From Ruminococcus sp. (lineage in GTDB: Bacteria; Bacillota; Clostridia; Oscillospirales; Ruminococcaceae), in contig NZ_JAHZAX010000019.1 in the NCBI RefSeq assembly GCF_019423705.1, forward strand, positions 1 through 18,499: 18,499 nt of DNA. The letters are read 5' to 3'. Positions 6,736 through 14,316 of the stretch are shown in pieces. Position 1 is the first letter of the stretch. Every line of letters begins with the position of its first letter. The position numbers and the translations under genes were made by a program. The notes beneath the pieces are model-generated. The model was not told where the DNA came from, made no database searches, and was given only the letters and a program-made list of their open reading frames with translations.

Positions 6736-6784
6736 TTTTATCCACACTTTTCTGTAAATTTTTCTTGCCCATATCATCAAAAAT

Positions 6785-6798
6785 GTTGTAAATACAAC
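6785..6798. promoter_or_regulatory. Perfect palindromic operator, probable Crp/Fnr site
   Basis: GTTGTA-AA-TACAAC is a perfect inverted repeat with 6-bp arms and a 2-bp centre (6791.5). It lies between the divergent regulator and ferredoxin genes. Its centre is 41.5 bases before the predicted +1 (about 6833) of the ferredoxin promoter, the usual class II activator position. On the other side it is about 50 bases before the regulator's start codon, so autoregulation is likely. Confidence 0.7.
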
Positions 6799-6820
6799 CG
6801 ACTTTTTCGCCCGACTGCAT

Positions 6821-6826
6821 TATAAT
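6821..6826 (+). promoter_or_regulatory. -10 element of the ferredoxin-type gene, with no good -35
   Basis: A consensus TATAAT lies 67 bases before the ATG at 6894. The sequence 16-18 bases upstream (around CGACTT) is a poor -35, as expected for an activator-dependent promoter with the palindrome at -41.5. The leader ends in a good ribosome site, CGGAGGTC. Confidence 0.7.
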
Positions 6827-6893
6827 AGTATCATCTCAAGAGAAAAAATCAATTTATATAAACCAAAATCTTAAAATTTTCGGAGGTCAAATT

Positions 6894-7619
6894 ATGATAA
6901 GAAAAATTATCCATATTGATGAAAACAAATGCAACGGCTGCGGACTTTGCGCAAAGGCTTGTCACGAAAGCGCTATCGAAATGGTGAACGGCAAGGCGAA
7001 ACTGCTCCGTGACGATTATTGCGACGGTCTCGGCGACTGCCTGCCGGCCTGTCCAACAGGTGCGATCACTTTCGTTGAGCGTGAAGCTGCGGCTTATGAC
7101 GAAAAGGCCGTCGAGGCAAACAAAAAGCGCCTTAAAGCTCCACTGCCCTGTGGATGTCCCGGTTCGCAGATGAAAACGCTGAACAGACAGTCTGTTTCAC
7201 AGTTTTCACACTTGGTTTCAGACGAAGTTTCACATTCAGTTTCACAATTGAGACAATGGCCTGTTCAGATCAAGCTCGCTAATATCAATGCACCATATTT
7301 TGACGGCGCTGATCTGCTCATCGCCGCAGACTGCACGGCCTATGCTTACGGCAATTTCCACAACGATTTTATCGCAGGCAAGATCACCCTTATCGGCTGC
7401 CCGAAGCTTGACGATACAGATTATTCCATTAAACTGGGCGAAATTATCGCCGCAAACGATATCAAATCGGTGACAGTCGTGCGAATGGAAGTTCCTTGCT
7501 GTGGCGGCATTGAAAACGCAGTCAGAACGGCTATCGCTAAAAGCGGCAGGGCTATTTCGCTTGACGTGAAAATAATCTCCACCGACGGCAGGATAGTTGC
7601 AAAGCCTTTCGGTTTCTGA
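6894..7619 (+). CDS. 4Fe-4S ferredoxin-type iron-sulfur protein
   Basis: 241 aa. Two cluster motifs lie near the N-terminus: CNGCGLCAKACHE (Cys 13, 16, 19 and 23) and CDGLGDCLPACPTGA, where the spacing is C-x5-C-x3-CP. The middle holds CGCPG, then a variable Ser/Val/His-rich linker (about residues 101-118), then SQLRQWPVQIKL and a C-terminal domain with further cysteines (ADCTAY, IGCPKLDD, VPCCGG). This layout is a known clostridial family of ferredoxin-like proteins, often next to Crp-type regulators and sometimes to hybrid-cluster protein genes. No hcp gene is visible here. The role is probably electron transfer or Fe-S-based redox response in the cytosol. The linker DNA contains several imperfect copies of GTTTCACA, so it may vary in length between strains. 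It is transcribed from an activator-type promoter shared with the divergent regulator and ends at the terminator 7699-7732. Confidence 0.85.
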   Translation: MIRKIIHIDENKCNGCGLCAKACHESAIEMVNGKAKLLRDDYCDGLGDCLPACPTGAITFVEREAAAYDEKAVEANKKRLKAPLPCGCPGSQMKTLNRQSVSQFSHLVSDEVSHSVSQLRQWPVQIKLANINAPYFDGADLLIAADCTAYAYGNFHNDFIAGKITLIGCPKLDDTDYSIKLGEIIAANDIKSVTVVRMEVPCCGGIENAVRTAIAKSGRAISLDVKIISTDGRIVAKPFGF

Positions 7620-7698
7620 TAGGCCTATATATAATAAGGTATATGCGAAACTGTTTACCAATTTATAGCTTTTTATACAACATTATTTCAGCATTTTA

Positions 7699-7732
7699 CA
7701 GCAGATGAGCAACCGCCCTCTGCTGTTTTTTT
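7699..7732 (+). terminator. Intrinsic terminator after the ferredoxin-type gene
   Basis: CAGCAGA (7699-7705) pairs with TCTGCTG (7719-7725), followed by T7. It sits between two convergent genes. The T run is only on the plus strand, so it serves the ferredoxin gene. Confidence 0.85.
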
Positions 7733-7734
7733 GC

Positions 7735-8760
7735 CTAAATTTTCACTTCTTCAAAGTACAGATCAGTCCCCATAACTTCCTTGGCGGGCATTTCGGTCTG
7801 ATTATAGGCTATGAGAAGCTTCATGTACGCCGCAGGAGCGCTTATGCCATAAAGCGGTATGCTTCCGGCGGAGATTATTTCTTTCACCGTGAAATACACC
7901 GTCTCGCTGTGTTTAACGCCGCAGATATACACCATTATATTCCTTGTTATACAACGCTTTATAAACTCTGTCAGGGCGTAATTTTCGCCCTCTGAGGTGT
8001 CTGTACAGGCTGTTGCGCTGTGATATGGGGCGTAAAGCACCGCCGCTGTGTCGTCGTTGGGCACAAAGCAGCTGAAATCCATTGCGGGACAGCCCTCGAT
8101 GAAAAGCACACGCTTTTTGAACTTGAGATCATCGTGGAAAATGCGCTCTCTTAGAGCGTTGAGCCGCCTTTCGCTTATGCCGCTGAATGCTGAAAAATCG
8201 TTTACGCCGTCCTCGCCATAGACTGTAAATCTGTCACGGCATGTGTCCGCTGGGATAACACGGGTGGAGAGCATAACACGCTCATACAGCGTAAAAACGC
8301 CCTTTTTGCCGCTATTTGCGCCTTTGATAAGCTTGACTGCGCTTGCAAAATTGAAAAGTCCGTTGGAGCCTTTTTCGCCGATAGGCTTGTTGCTTGCGAT
8401 GATAAATATAGGGATATCGAAATGGCGGAAATACATTCCGATGAGCGCAGAGGTATACGCCAAGGTATCGCTGCCGTGGGTTATTATCACTCCCGAATAT
8501 TCGGCGGTATCGACAGAATTGAGGGCGGAAATAATTCTCTCCCAGCCGTGGAAGCCCATATTTTCGCTGAGGATATTGAGCACCTGCTTACATTCAAACT
8601 CTGTGTCGTCCTCGCTGCCGTAAGCATTTTGATAGGCGTCGATAAGGGCGTATTTCTCCGCAGCCTCAACGTCGATAACGCCGCCGTTTGTTTTGCTGCC
8701 GATAGTTCCACCTGTAAACAGCACGAGGATTTTTTTGTTATTGTTACTATTTGTATTCAT
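7735..8760 (-). CDS. ansA: L-asparaginase
   Basis: 341 aa, ATG at 8760 with AAAGGGAAA upstream. It hydrolyses L-asparagine to aspartate and ammonia. The N-terminal active-site loop LVLFTGGTIGS (residues 13-22; nucleophile Thr in TGGT) and the second signature THGSDTLAYTSAL (94-106) are clear, as is the lysine of IASNKPIGEKG (K125 region). In most asparaginases the second motif is H-G-T-D; here it is H-G-S-D, a conservative Thr-to-Ser change at a catalytic position. There is no signal peptide, so it is probably the cytosolic type I enzyme. The poly-Asn start (NTNSNNN) is not part of the fold. It is monocistronic with its own promoter (8818-8846), and its 3' end abuts the convergent ferredoxin gene's terminator. 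The family call is firm. Asn-versus-Gln preference and the ansA/ansB-type assignment are inferred. Confidence 0.9.
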   Translation of the reverse strand: MNTNSNNNKKILVLFTGGTIGSKTNGGVIDVEAAEKYALIDAYQNAYGSEDDTEFECKQVLNILSENMGFHGWERIISALNSVDTAEYSGVIITHGSDTLAYTSALIGMYFRHFDIPIFIIASNKPIGEKGSNGLFNFASAVKLIKGANSGKKGVFTLYERVMLSTRVIPADTCRDRFTVYGEDGVNDFSAFSGISERRLNALRERIFHDDLKFKKRVLFIEGCPAMDFSCFVPNDDTAAVLYAPYHSATACTDTSEGENYALTEFIKRCITRNIMVYICGVKHSETVYFTVKEIISAGSIPLYGISAPAAYMKLLIAYNQTEMPAKEVMGTDLYFEEVKI

Positions 8761-8817
8761 TCTATTTCCCTTTCAAATTCACATTACAAAAATCAATCCT
8801 TGACATTTGTTATAAAT

Positions 8818-8846
8818 ATAATATCATCAATGAGCTGATTTGTCAA
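8818..8846 (-). promoter_or_regulatory. Promoter of the asparaginase gene
   Basis: TTGACA (8846-8841), a 17-base spacer and TATTAT (8823-8818) on the minus strand, about 57 bases before the start codon. The palindrome 8850-8866 lies directly upstream of the -35. Confidence 0.75.
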
Positions 8847-8849
8847 TAG

Positions 8850-8866
8850 TTGTGCATAATGCACAA
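8850..8866. promoter_or_regulatory. 17-bp palindrome next to the asparaginase -35
   Basis: TTGTGCAT-A-ATGCACAA has two perfect 8-bp arms around one base. It lies 3 bases upstream of the asparaginase -35 and 31 bases upstream of the divergent amylase -35, so one bound regulator could act on both. The regulator is unknown. Confidence 0.6.
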
Positions 8867-8897
8867 AAGTTTGAGTTATATTAATGAAAAATGAGCA

Positions 8898-8926
8898 TTG
8901 AGAAATCCTTTCAGATTTGGTATAAT
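8898..8926 (+). promoter_or_regulatory. Extended -10 promoter of the GH13 gene
   Basis: TTGAGA (8898-8903), a 17-base spacer ending TTTGG, and TATAAT (8921-8926), giving TGG-TATAAT, an extended -10. The leader would run from about 8933 to the ATG at 9073. Confidence 0.7.
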
Positions 8927-8948
8927 AATATTGCTGTATTTTATATTT

Positions 8949-9038
8949 TGTACAGTTTAAACAATCAACTCGCTATGGCAGGGTGCTTATATGAGCATTT
9001 TATCAGATCAGTAAACAATTTTGCATAAATACTGTACA
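8949..9038 (+). promoter_or_regulatory. Long leader of the GH13 gene closed by an inverted repeat
   Basis: TGTACAGT (8949-8956) and ACTGTACA (9031-9038) are perfectly complementary across 74 bases inside the 140-base leader. A small hairpin (TGCT/AGCA around 8984-8997) lies between them. I do not recognise a known riboswitch. It could be a closed leader RNA structure or two half-sites of a DNA-binding regulator. Confidence 0.4.
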
Positions 9039-9072
9039 TTTAGTATTTAGTTTGGAAAGGAAGTTTTATTTT

Positions 9073-10383
9073 ATGTGGGCTTACGAAAGCGTTTTTTATC
9101 AGATCTATCCTCTCGGTTTCTGCGGTGCGCCATTTGAAAATGACGGCAAGGAAGAAAGCAGGATACTGAAAGTCATAGACTGGATACCTCACATCAAAAA
9201 ACTTGGCGCAAATGCCATATATTTCTCACCTGTGTTCGATTCCGACACACACGGCTACAACACGAGAGATTACAGAAAGATCGACTGCCGTCTTGGCACC
9301 AATGAGGACTTTGCAAAGGTCTGCAAAGAGCTTCACGAAAACGGCATTAAGGTTGTTTTAGACGGCGTATTCAATCACGTTGGCAGAGGCTTTTGGGCAT
9401 TTCAGGACGTGCTGAAAAATCGTGAGAACTCACCTTATAAGGACTGGTTCCACATCAATTTCGGCGGCAACAGCAACTATAACGATGGTCTTTGGTACGA
9501 GGGCTGGGAGGGCCATTTCGACCTTGTTAAGCTCAACCTCAACAATCCTCAGGTGGTCGACCACATTCTTGAATGTATCACAAACTGGGTGAAGGAATTT
9601 GACATTGACGGTCTGAGACTTGACGTTGCTTACTGCCTTGACAAGAATTTCCTCAAGAGACTTAGGCAGCATTGCGACTGGCTCAAGCAGGATTTCGTCC
9701 TTATCGGCGAACTTCTCCATGGCGATTATTCACAATGGGTCAACCCAGAAATGCTCCACTCCTGCACAAATTACGAATGCTACAAGGGACTTTATTCAAG
9801 CTTCAACTGTATGAATATGTTCGAGATATGCCATTCGCTGAAAAATCAGTTTGGCCCTGAGAACTGGTGCAGATACAGAGGTATGCACTTACTCTGCTTC
9901 GTTGACAACCACGATGTTTCGAGAATTGCCAGCCAGCTCACCAATGAGCGCCACCTGCCGCTTATCTACGGTATGCTCTTTGGTATGCCGGGTATGCCGT
10001 GCGTTTATTACGGCTCTGAGTGGGGCACAAAGGCAAACAAGAGCGAGGGCGACCCTGCGCTTAGAGTAAGCTTTGACAATCCGGAATGGAACGACCTCAC
10101 GGAGCTTATCTCGAAAATGGCGGAGATACACAAAAACAGCAAGGCGCTTTGCTATGGCTCTATCAAGATACCTGTGCTCACAAACAGGCAATGTATCATC
10201 GAGCGTGAATTTGAGGGCGAGCGTGTGCTCGTTGCCATAAATGCGGACAATCAGCCGTATACGGCGCACTTCGACGCAGGCTGCGGACAGGCGCTGGAGC
10301 TTCTTACAGGCACTACTCACGATTTCGGCGGCGGAAGCGAGCTGAAACCTTACTCTGTTGAATTTTGGAAAATGGAGAGATAA
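9073..10383 (+). CDS. Intracellular GH13 alpha-glucan hydrolase (alpha-amylase / cyclomaltodextrinase type)
   Basis: 436 aa from ATG 9073, behind GGAAAGGAAG (9053-9062). An in-frame TTG at 9052 would overlap that ribosome site and is rejected. All four GH13 regions are present in order: DGVFNH (I), GLRLDVAY (II, nucleophile Asp), IGELLHGD (III, acid/base Glu) and FVDNHD (IV). SVFYQIYPLGF at the N-terminus and GMPCVYYGSEWG after region IV are also typical. There is no signal peptide and no starch-binding domain, so it should act in the cytosol on imported maltodextrins or cyclodextrins, cleaving alpha-1,4 bonds. A short C-terminal beta domain ends the chain (VLVAINADN ... YSVEFWK). It is monocistronic, with an extended -10 promoter, a structured leader and a strong terminator (10421-10451). 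The exact subfamily (neopullulanase, cyclomaltodextrinase or maltogenic amylase) cannot be fixed by eye. Confidence 0.92.
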   Translation: MWAYESVFYQIYPLGFCGAPFENDGKEESRILKVIDWIPHIKKLGANAIYFSPVFDSDTHGYNTRDYRKIDCRLGTNEDFAKVCKELHENGIKVVLDGVFNHVGRGFWAFQDVLKNRENSPYKDWFHINFGGNSNYNDGLWYEGWEGHFDLVKLNLNNPQVVDHILECITNWVKEFDIDGLRLDVAYCLDKNFLKRLRQHCDWLKQDFVLIGELLHGDYSQWVNPEMLHSCTNYECYKGLYSSFNCMNMFEICHSLKNQFGPENWCRYRGMHLLCFVDNHDVSRIASQLTNERHLPLIYGMLFGMPGMPCVYYGSEWGTKANKSEGDPALRVSFDNPEWNDLTELISKMAEIHKNSKALCYGSIKIPVLTNRQCIIEREFEGERVLVAINADNQPYTAHFDAGCGQALELLTGTTHDFGGGSELKPYSVEFWKMER

Positions 10384-10420
10384 GCAATAAAGCTTAACAC
10401 AACATTGCATTTGATGTCTA

Positions 10421-10451
10421 AAACGGGCGAATATTCTTCGTCCGTTTTTTT
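10421..10451 (+). terminator. Intrinsic terminator after the GH13 gene
   Basis: AACGGGCGAA and TTCGTCCGTT form a 10-bp stem with one G-U pair and a 5-base loop, followed by T7. Confidence 0.9.
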
Positions 10452-10491
10452 GCGCCATTTGTGACAATTCTGCCGACAAGTGTGAAAAATC

Positions 10492-10520
10492 TTGACAAGT
10501 GTATAAAAAAGTGATAATAT
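10492..10520 (+). promoter_or_regulatory. Promoter of the hemolysin III-like gene
   Basis: TTGACA (10492-10497), a 17-base spacer and TAATAT (10515-10520). Just upstream the -35 region is imperfectly repeated: GACAAGTGTGAAAAA (10475-10489) and GACAAGTGTATAAAAA (10494-10509), 19 bases apart. Confidence 0.75.
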
Positions 10521-10619
10521 TATTAAGGCAGAAAACTGCTGTGATATTTCGGCGCAGCCTCTGCTCTTTGACATAACAGAAAAGGTTTTAACTTGCAGGC
10601 GATGAAAGGAAATGGTAAA

Positions 10620-11297
10620 ATGAGCGAAAATAAAACTGTTATGACAGATGAAACGGACATAACCAAAAGATATACCCTTGGCGAGGAGATATTCAATTCG
10701 GTTTCCCACGGCGCAGGCGGACTGCTTTCTATCGCAGGAACGGCGGTGCTCATCGTCTTTGCGGCGATATATTCAAACGCTTGGGGCGTTGTCAGCTCGG
10801 CGATATTCGGCGCTTCGCTGATAATACTTTACACAATGTCCACACTCTATCACGCAATAACAAATCCAAAGGCAAAGAAGTTTTTCAGAATAATGGATCA
10901 CAACACCATATTCTTTCTTATCGCAGGAACTTACACGCCGATAACTCTTGTGCCGCTGAGGGGCGCACTTGGCTGGGTGCTTTTCGGAATAGTATGGGGT
11001 GCGGCGGTGCTCGGTATCGTGCTAAACTCCATCGACCTTGAAAAATTCCGCAAGCCCTCTGTGGTGTGCTACATCGCAATGGGCTGGGTTGTCGTAATCG
11101 CAGTCAAGCCGATGATCGAAAAGGTCTATCCGCTGGCATTGTGGTTTATCCTCATCGGCGGACTTTTCTACACCGTCGGCGTGATCTTCTACGTCAAGAA
11201 GAGCAAAAAATACTTCCACTCCATATGGCATTTATTCACCGTGGCAGGCAGCGTTTTCCATTACTTTGCGGTGCTTATGATGATGATACACGATTAA
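10620..11297 (+). CDS. Hemolysin III / PAQR-family seven-helix membrane protein
   Basis: 225 aa from ATG 10620, chosen because AAAGGA lies 9 bases upstream; earlier in-frame TTG and ATG codons are less well placed. After a polar N-terminus come LGEEIFNSVSHGAGG and about seven hydrophobic segments. The conserved metal-site residues of the HlyIII/PAQR family are visible: SHG in helix 1, MSTLYHA in helix 3, MDHNTIFFLIAGTYTP, and HSIWHLFTVAGSVFHYFAV in the last helix. The family includes eukaryotic adiponectin receptors, some with zinc-dependent hydrolase activity. The bacterial members' true role is unclear, and 'hemolysin' is a historic name. It is located in the cytoplasmic membrane. The gene is monocistronic with its own promoter and a shared bidirectional terminator. 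Family assignment is firm, function is not. Confidence 0.92.
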   Translation: MSENKTVMTDETDITKRYTLGEEIFNSVSHGAGGLLSIAGTAVLIVFAAIYSNAWGVVSSAIFGASLIILYTMSTLYHAITNPKAKKFFRIMDHNTIFFLIAGTYTPITLVPLRGALGWVLFGIVWGAAVLGIVLNSIDLEKFRKPSVVCYIAMGWVVVIAVKPMIEKVYPLALWFILIGGLFYTVGVIFYVKKSKKYFHSIWHLFTVAGSVFHYFAVLMMMIHD

Positions 11298-11311
11298 AAC
11301 AAATATGTTGC

Positions 11312-11344
11312 AAAAAAACGGGCGGCCTTGCGGTCGTCCGTTTT
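11312..11344. terminator. Bidirectional terminator between the hemolysin III-like gene and valS
   Basis: ACGGGCGGCC and GGTCGTCCGT form a 10-bp stem with G-U pairs and a TTGC loop. T4 follows on the plus strand and T7 on the minus strand, so it can end both convergent transcripts. Confidence 0.85.
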
Positions 11345-11363
11345 GCGTTATATCTTTATTCTA

Positions 11364-13991
11364 TTACTTTCTTGCCTCGAGAGAAGCGATAGATTCATTG
11401 ATCTTCGCCATTTTCTCTTCTGCCTTTGCAAGCTTTGCCTTTTCGGCTTCGATAAGCTGTGCAGGGGCTTTTGCGAGGAAGCCCTGATTGTTGAGCTTCT
11501 TGCTAAGGAAGTCTATATCCTTCTGTGCGTTCTTTCTGTCCTTTTCAAGACGTGCAAGTTCCTTGTCAACGTCGATGATATCGGAAAGCGGAATGAAGAA
11601 TCTTGCGCTGTCTGTTACGACTGTTACGCAGTCCTTTTCCTCGCACTTGTCTGTGATGATGACTTCTGAAGCGGACGCAAGTCTTTCAAAGAACATTTCG
11701 CCCTGTGCGAAAACGTCAGCCTGTGCGGTCTCGATAAAGAGCTTTGCCTTTACAGACGGCGGAACGTTCATCTCGCCACGGCAGTTTCTTATGCCCTTGA
11801 TACCTGCGATTATCTTCTCGAACATTGCCTCTTCCTCGGCATATTCAAGCGCTTCGTCATATACAGGATAATCCTGTACCATAATAGCTGTGCCGTCGTT
11901 TACGAGAGCCTGCCAGATCTCCTCTGTGATATAAGGCATAAATGGGTGGAGCAGCTTGAGCATACCCTTCATTACCCAAACGAGAACGGCCTGTGCTGTG
12001 GCTTCGGTCTCTCCGCCTGCGGCGATTCTTGGCTTTGTCAGCTCGATATACCAGTCGCAGTAGACATCCCAAATAAAGTCATAAAGCTTTGCAACTGCAA
12101 CGCCAAGCTCGAACTTATCGAGGTTCTCGTTGACTTCCTTTGCAAGGTCGTTGAACTTTGAGATTATCCACTTGTCCTCAACATTGAGATTCTCAGGAAG
12201 TTTGTCTGCCTTGAAATCGTCTGGCAGGTTCATCATAATGAATCTTGCTGCGTTCCAGATCTTGTTTGCAAAGTTTCTTGAGGACTTTACCTTTTCCTCG
12301 ATAAATCTCATATCGTTTCCAGGTGCGTTGCCTGTTGCAAGCATAAATCTCAGAGCGTCTGCGCCGTACTGGTCGATAATGAGCAGCGGATCGATACCAT
12401 TGCCGAGAGACTTGGACATCTTTCTGCCCTGTGCATCTCTTACAAGTCCGTGGATAAGGACTGTATCGAACGGCTTTTCCTTCATATTTTCCATACCTGC
12501 AACGATCATTCTCGATACCCAGAAAGGAATGATATCATAACCTGTTACAAGTGTATTTGTCGGATAGAAATACTCAAGCTCTTCCGTCTTATCAGGCCAG
12601 CCGAGAGTTGAGAACGGCCAAAGAGCTGATGAGAACCAAGTATCCAGCGTATCGGGATCCTGTCTCATTTCCTTGCCGCACTTAGGGCAGCAAGCGTGGT
12701 CTTCCTTTGTTACGACTGTTTCGCCGCAGTCATCGCAATAGAAAGCTGGTATCTGATGACCCCACCAAAGCTGACGGGAGATACACCAGTCTCTGATATC
12801 GTTCATCCAGTTTAGGTAATTCTTTTCAAATCTTTCGGGAACGAACTTGATAGAGCCGTCCTCGACAGCCTTTATTGCAGGCTTTGCAAGCTCGTCCATT
12901 TTAACGAACCATTGGAGTGATACTCTTGGCTCAACTGTTGTTCCGCAGCGGTAGCAAGTGCCGACGTTGTGTTCGTGATCCTCAACATATGCAAGGAAAC
13001 CGCCCTTTTCGAGATCTTCAACGATCTTCTTTCTTGCCTCATATCTGTCCATACCGGCATACTCAGGATAGTCGTCAACGATCTTTGCGTCCTCTGTAAG
13101 AACGTTGATAACAGGCAGATCGTGTCTCTTGCCCACCTCAAAGTCGTTAGGGTCGTGAGCAGGGGTGATCTTTACGACGCCTGTACCGAACTCCATATCA
13201 ACATAGCTGTCGGCAACAACAGGTATCTCTCTTCCCACCAGCGGCAGAGTAAGTGTCTTGCCAACGATATCCTTATATCTTTCGTCCTTTGGATTTACTG
13301 CAACGGCGGTATCGCCAAGGAGAGTTTCTGGACGTGTTGTAGCAAGCTCAACAAAGCCGCTGCCGTCTGTGAGAGGATACTTCAAATGCCAGAAGTGGCC
13401 TGCCTGATCCTCATATTCTACCTCGGCATTGGAGATAGATGTACGGCAATGAGGGCACCAGTTGATTATTCTTTCGCCCCTGTAAATAAGGCCTTTATTA
13501 TAGTAATTGATGAAAACTTCCTTGACAGCCTTTGAGCAGCCCTCGTCCATTGTGAAGCGTTCTCTTTCCCAGTCGCAGGAAGAGCCAAGCTTTTTGAGCT
13601 GTTCAACTATCCTTCCGCCGTACTTTTCTTTCCATTCCCAAGCTCTCTTAAGGAAGCCGTCTCTGCCAAGGTCGTCCTTAGTAAGGCCTTCCTTGCGCAT
13701 TGCTTCAACGATCTTAGCCTCTGTTGCGATAGAAGCGTGGTCTGTACCCGGTATCCACTCAGCGGCATAACCGCTCATTCTCTTCCAGCGGATAAGGATA
13801 TCCTGCAAAGTCTGATCCAATGCGTGACCCATATGGAGCTGGCCTGTGATATTCGGCGGTGGGATAACTATACAATAAGGTTCTTTCTTTGAATCCGGCT
13901 CGGCGTGGAAAAATCCGCCGTCCAGCCAATATTTATAGATCTTGTCTTCGACCTGATTAGGTTCATAAAGCTTTGAAAGCTCTTTTTTCAT
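11364..13991 (-). CDS. valS: Valyl-tRNA synthetase
   Basis: 875 aa, a normal full length. It charges tRNA-Val with valine in the cytosol. Seen: PPPNITGQLHMGHAL (residues 44-58, the HIGH motif as HMGH), GRKMSKSLGNGIDP (KMSKS near residue 524), WIPGTDHASIATE, the CP1 editing region with ATTRPETLLGDTAVAV and TPAHDPNDFEVG, and Cys pairs at CYRCG, CDDCG and CCPKCG. The anticodon domain follows, and then the C-terminal coiled coil typical of ValRS (VDKELARLEKDRKNAQKDI to the end). The upstream leader of about 165 bases has no AGGGTGG-type T-box sequence, so the common T-box control of this gene is not evident here. It has its own promoter (14168-14196) and ribosome site GAAAGGAA. No damage is visible. 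Confidence 0.97.
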   Translation of the reverse strand: MKKELSKLYEPNQVEDKIYKYWLDGGFFHAEPDSKKEPYCIVIPPPNITGQLHMGHALDQTLQDILIRWKRMSGYAAEWIPGTDHASIATEAKIVEAMRKEGLTKDDLGRDGFLKRAWEWKEKYGGRIVEQLKKLGSSCDWERERFTMDEGCSKAVKEVFINYYNKGLIYRGERIINWCPHCRTSISNAEVEYEDQAGHFWHLKYPLTDGSGFVELATTRPETLLGDTAVAVNPKDERYKDIVGKTLTLPLVGREIPVVADSYVDMEFGTGVVKITPAHDPNDFEVGKRHDLPVINVLTEDAKIVDDYPEYAGMDRYEARKKIVEDLEKGGFLAYVEDHEHNVGTCYRCGTTVEPRVSLQWFVKMDELAKPAIKAVEDGSIKFVPERFEKNYLNWMNDIRDWCISRQLWWGHQIPAFYCDDCGETVVTKEDHACCPKCGKEMRQDPDTLDTWFSSALWPFSTLGWPDKTEELEYFYPTNTLVTGYDIIPFWVSRMIVAGMENMKEKPFDTVLIHGLVRDAQGRKMSKSLGNGIDPLLIIDQYGADALRFMLATGNAPGNDMRFIEEKVKSSRNFANKIWNAARFIMMNLPDDFKADKLPENLNVEDKWIISKFNDLAKEVNENLDKFELGVAVAKLYDFIWDVYCDWYIELTKPRIAAGGETEATAQAVLVWVMKGMLKLLHPFMPYITEEIWQALVNDGTAIMVQDYPVYDEALEYAEEEAMFEKIIAGIKGIRNCRGEMNVPPSVKAKLFIETAQADVFAQGEMFFERLASASEVIITDKCEEKDCVTVVTDSARFFIPLSDIIDVDKELARLEKDRKNAQKDIDFLSKKLNNQGFLAKAPAQLIEAEKAKLAKAEEKMAKINESIASLEARK

Positions 13992-14167
13992 AACTATACA
14001 ATTCCTTTCGCAATATTATTTTAACAGCATTTGACACGGCCGTATCAGACTCGTGTTTTCGGCTGTCTGCGAAATGGTATTGACAATTTCATCTGAAAAC
14101 TAAATTTCAAATCTATCATCGAAACGTTCCTTTCCGCACAATATGGCATTATTACACCTATTATAAT

Positions 14168-14196
14168 ATTATCGCACGTTTCGGCACGTTTGTCAA
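14168..14196 (-). promoter_or_regulatory. Promoter of valS
   Basis: TTGACA (14196-14191), a 17-base spacer and GATAAT (14173-14168). A better TATAAT (14165-14160) lies slightly downstream but too far from the -35. The spacer holds a direct repeat of AACGTGC. The leader to 13991 is about 170 bases, contains some pairing (CACG/CGTG around 14035-14055) and lacks the T-box consensus. Confidence 0.65.
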
Positions 14197-14239
14197 GTGA
14201 TAATTGGGGATAGTTGGACGTATTCGACTTCGTGGGCAC

Positions 14240-14280
14240 AAAAAAACAGACGAAAACTGCTTAACAGTCTCCGTCTGTTT
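14240..14280 (-). terminator. Intrinsic terminator after the lipoprotein gene
   Basis: In the minus-strand RNA, AAACAGACGGAGACUG pairs with CAGUUUUCGUCUGUUU (16 positions, a few G-U pairs) around a UUAAG loop, followed by U7. It lies 37 bases after the stop codon at 14317. Confidence 0.9.
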
Positions 14281-14316
14281 ATCAAAAGTATCATTCAACG
14301 CTCGATATGCTCAAAG

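Noticed and set aside
6736..6780. Upstream ATG at 6780 for the Crp/Fnr gene
   Set aside because: It would add 15 residues not typical of the family and put the palindrome over its ribosome site; ATG 6735 fits the family start.
9052..9072. TTG start for the GH13 gene at 9052
   Set aside because: The TTG overlaps the GGAAAGGAAG ribosome site that serves the ATG at 9073.
9889..10479. Minus-strand open frame of 196 codons over the amylase 3' end and terminator
   Set aside because: It runs through the amylase gene and its terminator, with no start signal and no recognisable protein features.
12969..13535. Long plus-strand open frame of 188 codons
   Set aside because: It lies wholly antisense to valS, has no ribosome site and a Cys-rich, motif-free translation. 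It is a codon-bias shadow, like other open frames opposite or within the amylase, asparaginase, HD and TIR genes.
13992..14170. T-box riboswitch in front of valS
   Set aside because: Expected from the gene's usual control in Firmicutes, but no AGGGTGG-N-ACCGCG-type sequence or anti-terminator/terminator pair is present in the leader.
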